Assembly: GCA_019633425.1 (NCBI GenBank)
Contig: WSUB01000006.1
Location: 532,000-595,999 of the forward strand
DNA: 64,000 bases
Reading direction: 5' to 3'
Source: Tulasnella sp. 424
Taxonomy: Eukaryota > Basidiomycota > Agaricomycetes > Cantharellales > Tulasnellaceae
In this document: positions 56,791 to 64,000 of the stretch, in pieces
Numbering within the stretch: position 1 is the first letter of the stretch
Layout: each line of letters begins with the position of its first letter
Notes under the pieces: model-generated
What the model was told of the DNA's origin: nothing
Databases searched by the model: none
The model's input: only the letters and a program-made list of their open reading frames with translations
Translations under genes and position numbers: made by a program

Positions 56791-57978
56791 TATGTAGGGT
56801 TGCGTGGAAAGACGAGACTGGGATTAGGGCAAGAGAGAGAGCATGACCAACGTTGGGAGGTTCACTTGAGGCACGACCCTTACCCCCATTTCTCTCACAT
56901 CGTAAAAAGGGGTATATTGGTATATTGCCCCCAACTGTATTGACGCGCTGGTTATTTCACAGCCAACGAACACGAGCAATGCAGGCCATCTCAATTGTGC
57001 ACATGTGCTTTCTCCTCGTGAACGTCATGCATGAGGAACTGGGGCATGATGGCTGATGTCGAGTCGGAAGGCCATGACTCGAACTGCCTGCCCGGCTAAA
57101 AAATCCCTCTTCGAAGCACTAGAGACTGGGGACCGGGAATTAAAAAGGACTAGATCGCGCGATTATTGCCTCGAAAGCCACATTTTGTGGCTTGCACGGT
57201 ACTTTCCACGCTGGGTCCATTTCAACTGCCAATACGACAACAGGACATGAATGTTGACTTCGGATGGGCTTGGAACTGCACAAGGGGTTAAGCAAGTTGC
57301 AGAAATGCTTATATGTACTTCAATTGCAGTAGTTGAAACCATCGCTGTGAAAAGGCCTCCGAAGGGGCTTATGCTGTGAGAACAAAGCCACACAAACGTG
57401 AAGCGGTGTATCATCAAGGCCCTCCCTTGCACGAACCAAGATCTTACCTTCGCTCTAGACATGAAATACACCTATCACTCGCAGTAAAGAACCCTCTCGG
57501 GTTCCTGGTACCGACGAGCAGTACGCCGAATGAGGCACGAACGGGCGTTCAAACCGATTCCGGCGTTTTCGCTCATGGAATTCTTTGCTTCGAACGGAAA
57601 TTGATCAAGAAAGCTGTGAGGAGACATGAGGGGTATTGTGGGCTGACGCATGTTTGGTGCAGACAACTGCGGAGGTGAGGCTTGTCTACGCCCAGCGTTC
57701 GTGCATTTGTTATAAAAGCTTAGGCGGCGCGGAGGTCGACCGTCAGACCCTCAAAACCACTCTACCTCTCATCCTTCCCACTGATTCTCTTACCACGCTG
57801 AAATCTCTGATCCCTCTGCATCGTCACCTCAAACAAACTTCAGATCGAATGGCGGTCTCGGACTCCACGGCGCCCAAACTCGCGGAAGACGCGGGGTTAA
57901 AAAAAGCTGTAGGGGTATTTCACGACTCGAGAGAACGATCACTGATATAGGTTCTTCAAGCGAGATATCCTTAGCGGA
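56791..57978. other. 1.2-kb intergenic region
   Basis: No conserved protein. An ATG at 57849 opens a 34-codon frame (MAVSDSTAPKLAEDAGLKKA...) that may be a 5' exon of the kinase gene. No splice choice I tried joins it in phase. Confidence 0.45.
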
Positions 57979-60900
57979 ATGTCCTCCCGCCGAATCGATC
58001 CCACCAGAATCAAAATGAAAGAAGCCCAAACGGGCAAAAGAGGCGGTCAAGGCGTCGTTGTCGTTGGAACACTCAGTCCCTCCGAGGCGATGGACGACAG
58101 ATTGCCTGAACTAAAAGTGGCCGTGAAGAAGTTGGAGTGGAAGCGGGATGATGCAGAAGAGTCCGCGAAGTTTTTCAAGGTACCGTCCTCGGCTGCGTCA
58201 ACAGTCTTCATCGTTCACTAACCGCTTTTCATAGTCTTTCGTCAACGAGCTCAGTCTGATGGAGTCACTCTCTCACCCTAATATTGTTATGCTCGTCGGC
58301 TTTGTCGAAGACATGGAGAAAGGAGACGCTTGGATGATTTTGCCTTGGGAAGGAAATGGCAACGTTCGGGAATTCTTGCAGTCCGGCGAGTGGGACATCC
58401 CAGAACGTATATCTCTCGTAAGTGCGATCTACAATTCTAGAAGATAGTTTAGTCACTGACCTTCTGGTATATGTAGATCCAAGATACAGCAAAGGGACTG
58501 GAGTACTTGCATAGTCGACAACCCCCCATCTGTCATGGTGACCTCAAATCTGTGAGTCCTTCGAGGCCGTTCCTCGAAAGCTTCAACCTAATCCAGTCGT
58601 CATTCAGTTCAACATCCTGGTCAACTCCTTATACCACGCGGTTATCACTGACTTCGGGTCGGCTCGTGTTCGACGAAGCCTCCCAGCAGAGAAAAAGGAC
58701 TATGGGTCGGCTGGAACTCTGGTCTGTAAGGACGCAGCCGAAGGGTCGATCTCCCCAAAGATCCAGTTCGACGCTTCCACCATGGAGCTCACCTTGACTG
58801 GACCAAAGTTCAGTACAAGGTGGACAGCTCCCGAGGTGTTGAATAACGGGATGCAGGACTTACCCAGCGACATGTGGGCTTTGGGGTGGGTTTCCTGGGA
58901 GGTAAGCCGGGCGCGGTTCAGTTTCTAGCCATCTTCCGCTAACTTGAAACTGTGGCGACATATAAGGTTGTAACTGGGAAGATTCCCTTTGACGATCTCA
59001 ATCTCGAGTCGGTCATTATAGTACATGCTTTTAAGGGGAAATTGCCCGAGATTCGGAAGGACGCAGACCTGTCCCTTGTTCTCAAGCTCTGCAGCCTGAT
59101 GACGGATTGTTGGCTCTCAGATCCCGCGAAGAGAATCCAAGCCTCCAATTTTCAGCGAAGGGTTTTCCTCATGGTGAGTAACTTGGAACAGAGTGGGGTA
59201 ATCGGTTCTAAAATGAATCTTTTCAAGCCTTCCTGGACTCCTTCGGGCTATTCCGCCGGTGGTCAGAAAGTTCGGTCTGCTCACCTGCTTCTCGAGCTCG
59301 GCAGAACATACAAGGCTCAGAACGATGAAGCAATGGCAGAGTCCCATTTTCGGTCATCCCTTGCTGTTGCCAGGCGAACGAAAGATAGTTTCATGACGGC
59401 GAACGCCTTGAGTTACCTTGGTCGATTCACCTCACTCAGTCGAGGTATTCGGAGGCGGAGAAGACTTTCGCAGAAGCGTACGACGTCCACTCTCGCATCG
59501 GGAATGACAACGGTGTCGCAAACGCGTTGGCCGACCTGGGGATTATTTATCGCCAAACGTCGAGGTATCAGGAGGCGGAGAAGGCTTTCACGGAAGCGCA
59601 CGAGATTTACTCTCGCATCGGGAGCGAAATCGGTGCCGCAAGCGCGTTGGACGGCCTGGGGGCTACTTATGGCCGACAGTCGAGGGATCAGGAGGCGGAG
59701 AAGGCTTTAACGGAAGCGCATGACATGCACTCTCGCATTGGGAATGAGAGGGGTGCCGCAAACGCGTTGGTCGAGCTGGGGTATACTTATCACCGCCGGT
59801 CGAGGTATTCGGAGGCGGAGAAGACTTTCGCAGAAGCGTACGACGTCTACTCTCGCATCGGGACTGACAGCGGTGTCGCAGCCGCGTTGGTCGGCTTGGG
59901 GACTATTTATCGCCACCAGTCGAGGAATCAGGAGGCGGAGAAGGCTTTCACGGAAGCGCACGACATCCACTCTCGTATCGGGGATGGCAACGGTGCCGCA
60001 AACGCGTTGGGGGGCCTGGGGTCTATGTATCGCGCTCAGTCGAGGAATCAGGAGGCGGAGAAGGCTTTCACGGAAGCGCACGACATCCACTCTCGCATCG
60101 GGAATCACATCGGTGCCGCAACCGCGTTGCTCGGTTTGGGGAATATTTATCGCCACCAGTCGAGGAATCAGGAGGCCGAGAAGGCTTTAACGGAAGCGCA
60201 TGATATCTACTCTCGCATCGAGCAAAAGATGGGTGCCGCAAACGCGTTGCTCGCCCTGGGGAATATGTATCGCCACCAGTCGAGGGATCAGGAGGCGGAG
60301 AAGGCTTTCACGGAAGCGCACGACATCCACTCTCGCATTGGGAATGACTTGGGTGCCGCAAACGCGTTGGACGGCCTGGGGAATATGTATCGCTATCAGT
60401 CGAGGAATCAGGAGGCGGAGAAGGCTTTCACGGACGCGCAAGAGATTCACTCCCGCATCGGCAATCACAACGGCACTGCAAACGCGTTATTGGGCTTAGG
60501 CCATACCTATCGCGCTCAGTGGAGGACTAGCGAGGCTGAAAGGGCTTTCAACCACGCCCGCAACATCTACTCTCGCATCGGAGACATCCTGGGCACCGCG
60601 AACGCATTACAAAGCCTCGCAATGCTTTATAGTCACCAGTGCAGATACGACGATGCGGAGGCGTCCTACCTCCTGGCAATCGCTTCTTATGAGGGTGCTG
60701 AGGATGGTTGCAGCAAAGCCCAAACACTCCTAGCCCTCGGGCAAGATCATCATACCCAACGCAAATATCCCGAGGCGGAGGAGGCTGCCACCGAAGCCCT
60801 TGCTATTTGGATCAGCATTGGCGACGAGGAACGTCAAGCGCGTGCTTTGTTACTTTTGTCGCTGATCTTCGAATCTCAATCAAGGGGCGACGAAGAAAAG

Positions 60901-61377
60901 GATGCGCTTATTCAAGCCGAAGCCCTATTTGCCCGAACCAACCATCAGACAGACCATGCAACTACATTGGGTCGGCTCGGCTCGTTCCACCTCGCGCAGG
61001 GCACGTACGACGAAGCCGAGGAGTATTACCGCCTTGCTCAAGCTGTATGCTCAAGCATGGACGACGTTCGCGGTGAAGCCACTGCGTTACTCAGTCTTGG
61101 GAGGATGTACGCCCTCCAGAGTCGACATGACGAAGCGGAGGAATGCTTCGCCGACGCGCGTGTAGCATATGCTAGGATTGCCGACGTGGAGGGTGAAGCC
61201 AAGGCGTTGGATGGACTGATGGGGGTACACGTTCTGCAACGCAATTTTGTCGATGCGAAGGCTGCTTGCGTGGAGGCTCGCGAAATGTACGCGCAAATGG
61301 GGTTGCCGATGAGTGAGATTTGTAAAAACGTTTGGGAACTCGTCACGGATCTGGATAACCCAACCGGATCGATGTGA
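57979..61377 (+). pseudogene. Protein kinase fused to a TPR array, with a one-base frame break
   Basis: Exons 57979-58179, 58235-58417, 58477-58551, 58608-58901, 58967-59173 and 59228-61377. The kinase domain shows the catalytic Lys (VAVKKLEW), HPNIVMLVGF, the catalytic loop CHGDLKSFNIL, DFGSAR, APEVL and W(A)LGWVSWEVVTGKIPF, resembling the tyrosine-kinase-like group. The glycine loop is abbreviated (GGQGVVVVG). About sixteen 40-residue TPRs follow (EAEKAFTEAHDIHSRIG...NALGGLGN.Y). The first nine are nearly identical at the DNA level. At about 59433 the first full repeat has 47 instead of 48 bases over a stretch, so the kinase frame runs out at 59710. The TPR frame is then open to 61377. Repaired, the product would be about 1036 aa. 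The 5' end may lie further upstream. Confidence 0.7.
59439..60518 (+). repeat. Nine near-identical 120-bp TPR units
   Basis: The 120-bp period is visible by eye: GAGGCGGAGAAG recurs every 120 bases in register, together with a CTCTCGCATCGGG block. Later units (60519 to about 61340) keep the TPR pattern but have diverged in sequence. Confidence 0.9.
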
Positions 61378-63374
61378 GCCGGTCTTTTCCGATCACAGAG
61401 GCCCAGCGCTTTGTGATGAAGTAGGTATTTATGGGTCCGTAGGCTGAAGCGCTCTTCAAATGGCTAATGACTCTCGTTTCTCAGACGACCTCCGGGTTCG
61501 AATTCGTTGTACGTTCTGTCGATGTATTCCCGGCTTCATCTCGCGAACATCTCTTTCGATTATGTCCTTGTCGCTCATTGTATTGCAAATACCTCCCCTC
61601 TTATGTTGCCGTTCATGTCCTGTAGATCCATCGTTTTCGCAGCACGCGTACCCTCGTCTTTTCTTCGCCGAATGACAGTAAGGGTGCGAGCCAGCTGAGA
61701 GGATAGTATCCGCACTCAAACGTAGTCCCTCACGTGGTGCACGCTGCTCAATAACTAAGATCCGTTTGGGAAGGTGTCATGCGATCCCCTCCAGCGGGCT
61801 TCAAAAGGGAGATGACGTCACATATCGGTACAATGGCCATGCACAACCCGAATCCCACAGCACAACCCCCCAACGTCGAGTTTATCGCGGACAAGCAGCC
61901 AAGTCGATTCCCAGAACCCGTGATGGTAGGGTGATAGGTCTTACCAGCAGGAATGTCGCTAACCGCCCATCGGCTTTATCATCCTGTGGCCGCTTCTGCT
62001 TCCGCTCTCACTTCCCCATTTCGCCTCCCCTTCGGGCCAGCACGACCACCATCTTCCCCCTTCCCTCGGCTCTTAGATCCAGGACCAGCGGCTCATATGC
62101 GCGGTCTTCAAGAGCTGGTATACCATTCATATAGTCCCTCTTTACTCGAGGCGTCCGCAAACCGCATGCCGTTCACTCCAACACACGTACCAGCCCGACT
62201 TCAACATCACCATTAACTCCACTTCCTTCGGCCTCTAATTCACCAACCAACTAACCAGCTTGCAGAAAGGGGACCGACGTTTGCCTACGACTTGATCTCT
62301 CTACAGCATTTCATCCGTCAATCCTACGAGGGGCGCGGCTTTGCGTACATGCGCGGCACTCACCTCATCTAAAAAACCTTCTTTCCCTCTCGCCCAAGCT
62401 TTTTCCCCTTGTTTACCCCCATCAGCACAACGCAAAAGCTACCCCAGGGGGTGCATTCATACGACGAGCGTGTGCCGTGAGCGGACGTCCCAATGTGGAC
62501 TGACGAACCTGATTGGCAATAGTGTCGTTACCCTCTGGACGTTATATGGAGCCCCTCCGAGTCCTCTAATACCGACATCTCGGGACTTTCGTACTCTTCG
62601 ACGGCCTCGCCACCAGGAGCTGAGGAGACCGTCCATCGTGGTTTCACCCTCTCGCCAGATAGACTTTCGCTGTGGTACGTGCAAATTTGCCACCCAAATA
62701 TCCTGAAACAACCAGATAACGACGGACTCCTTTCGCTAACCCAAACAGTAGTTACTTGCTGGTGGTTTCAGATCGAGAGGATATCTACTCTTCTATGGCA
62801 GCATCGACTTCGGCAGCAGTATTGTCTCCTCTACACCGGTTCCTCTCCCCCCAAAGACATTCTCTCCGCCATGGTGTCCTCCTCGTCCGCACCACAAACC
62901 GCATCGAATACCGCGATACCGTCTCCCTCGGCTCTACGGACGCAACGACCACTAGGCAGCAGACAACCTCAGTGGCTGCTGAAACACGTCGCATTCGGTC
63001 CCACTCTCAGCGGATACAATACCCACGGAGCCAGCGCTGCTGCTCCCAAAAGAGGAAGACGCCATGGGCGCGGGTTTCTAGAGCATACGTTTCATGTTGT
63101 ATATGGACGCGGCGGCGTCGGGCGATCGCGCAACCGAGGATCGTCGACTCGGGGGCTAGGTTGGCGCTCGCGCTGCCGCTGGGCACCCACCGAGAACATA
63201 GGAGAACGCAGCGCCGGACCGATGGTGGTGTCGGAGTTCGATTGGGCGGTGAAGCGCGAGGTCGGGGATGGGACGGAGGGGGAAGCCGATGTGCAGCAGC
63301 AAGATATCGATCCGCTGGCGTTCAGCTCTTCCGTCGACACGTCCAGGTCGTAGTTGAATTAACCCGAACCTATG
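61378..63374. other. 2-kb region, no resolved gene
   Basis: Contains the repeat of the deaminase 5' flank (61803-61900). Several plus-strand frames between 62230 and 63353 are open and Ser-rich and may be exons of the right-edge gene, but no consistent splice chain could be fixed. Confidence 0.4.
61803..61900. repeat. Second copy of the deaminase-flank repeat
   Basis: Similar to 53836-53936 (ACCCGAATCCCACAGCAC and GTCGAGTTTATCGCGGACAA blocks). No deaminase coding sequence follows it here. Confidence 0.6.
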
Positions 63375-63376
63375 AC

Positions 63377-64000
63377 CCTCGGTCGCACCGGGGCTTGGCG
63401 TTGGTGCTTGCCGGAAAATACTTCCAGATTCAGTAGCTGGAGCTCCAGCAAGTCCGTCTAACTCGACGGCAGCGCGAACCCGTTCCCGTAACGAATCTTC
63501 GACTTCCTCTTCTGCGGCCGCACTACCAGCAGCAACAGCACCCCAGTCACAGTCACGCTCTTCACAATACCATCCTCCATCCTCGTCATCTTCTTCGTCC
63601 CGCAACCAACCCCATCGAGCAGCACGAGCGCTTACCTGGGAAGCTTCTAGCATTACCGGTACAACCACGACAACAACCACGAATTATTCTTCCATCGCCC
63701 TCCCACAACCAGGAGCCGGCAGCAGCAGCAGCACCGCGTCGCGTTCGAATACGTCTTATTTCGCTCATTACTCCGTCGACTCGCACTGGCAGAATTCGTC
63801 CAGTTCGAGGATACCTTCGATGCCGGGAGCTCTGACTCCTGCGCGAGTGCGATTGCGTATGCTTATCAACAGCAGCAGCAATTTGCGTGGAGGTGGCAGT
63901 GGTGTAAGGGACTATCATTCCACGCGACCTAGTCCAAGACTCCAAGTCCCAATCCGAGTTTCTATACTGCGTCGTCTTCATCAGCGCGTCGGAAAATGGG
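63377..64000 (+). CDS. Partial Ser-rich hypothetical protein running off the right edge
   Basis: One plus-strand frame is open from 63377 to the end of the window (208 codons, no stop). It is rich in Ser, Thr and Ala with GlnSer and polySer runs, and contains a Thr run (ITGTTTTTTTNYSS) and a more ordered segment (TSYFAHYSVDSHWQNSS). The upstream exons are unresolved. The low-complexity composition means the open frame could partly be chance. No function can be given. Confidence 0.35.

Noticed and set aside
59707..60468. Long minus-strand frames opposite the TPR repeats
   Set aside because: They are mirror frames produced by the 120-bp periodicity; their products are simple Arg/Leu repeats without family features.
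1..64000. CRISPR arrays, bacterial operons or riboswitches
   Set aside because: The window is eukaryotic with spliced genes; no regularly spaced short repeats other than the TPR coding repeats.

Overview
The window is nuclear DNA from a filamentous fungus, most probably an agaricomycete (mushroom-forming basidiomycete). Protein genes are cut by many short GT-AG introns of about 50-80 bp. The recognisable families are typical of that group: a DUF6533 membrane protein, an F-box/LRR-type expansion, a 'macrophage-activating glycoprotein'-like surface protein, a CBM1-CE16 esterase, a GMC oxidoreductase, a fungal OTT_1508-type deaminase and a kinase-TPR protein. Gene models below were spliced by eye. 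Exon phases were checked and coding lengths sum to multiples of three, unless a lesion is stated.

Layout. 0.7-13.2 kb holds mostly single-copy genes: DUF6533 protein (-), CAAX protease Rce1 (+), a single-pass surface protein (+), a CBM1-CE16 acetylesterase (+) with an apparent decayed CBM1 relic upstream, and a GPI-type surface glycoprotein (+). 13.5-33.1 kb is a complex tandem array. It contains six copies of a small four-exon gene in two types (T1, 121 aa; T2, 115 aa), an unrelated gene X (one fuller copy and two remnants), and an F-box gene at each end (copy A with a nonsense codon, copy B intact). A 1.2-kb inverted-repeat element is inserted between two units. Two more F-box paralogues (C and D, minus strand) follow to 37 kb.

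38-46.7 kb carries an MFS transporter, a 2-oxoglutarate/Fe(II) oxygenase, a secreted GMC oxidoreductase and a second copy of the oxygenase. The second copy arose by a 1.3-kb duplication that also carried the last codons of the transporter. 48.5-50.7 kb is the DEAD-box helicase Dhh1. 51.6-53.8 kb is a deaminase-fold gene with two frame breaks. 55.4-56.8 kb is a decayed alternative NADH dehydrogenase. 58-61.4 kb is a protein kinase fused to about sixteen 40-residue TPRs, with a one-base frame break at the junction. The right end holds a serine-rich reading frame that runs off the window.

The most unusual item is the T1/T2 array. All six genes share one exon plan (exons 2-4 are exactly 135, 30 and 61 bp where measured), a TATA-like box about 120 bp before the ATG, and the C-terminal signature FQVKKSDF. 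They lack a signal peptide and I cannot place them in a named family with confidence. Frame lesions in the window fall in duplicated or repeat-containing genes, and the apparently single-copy genes are intact. This suggests birth-and-death turnover rather than random sequencing error.
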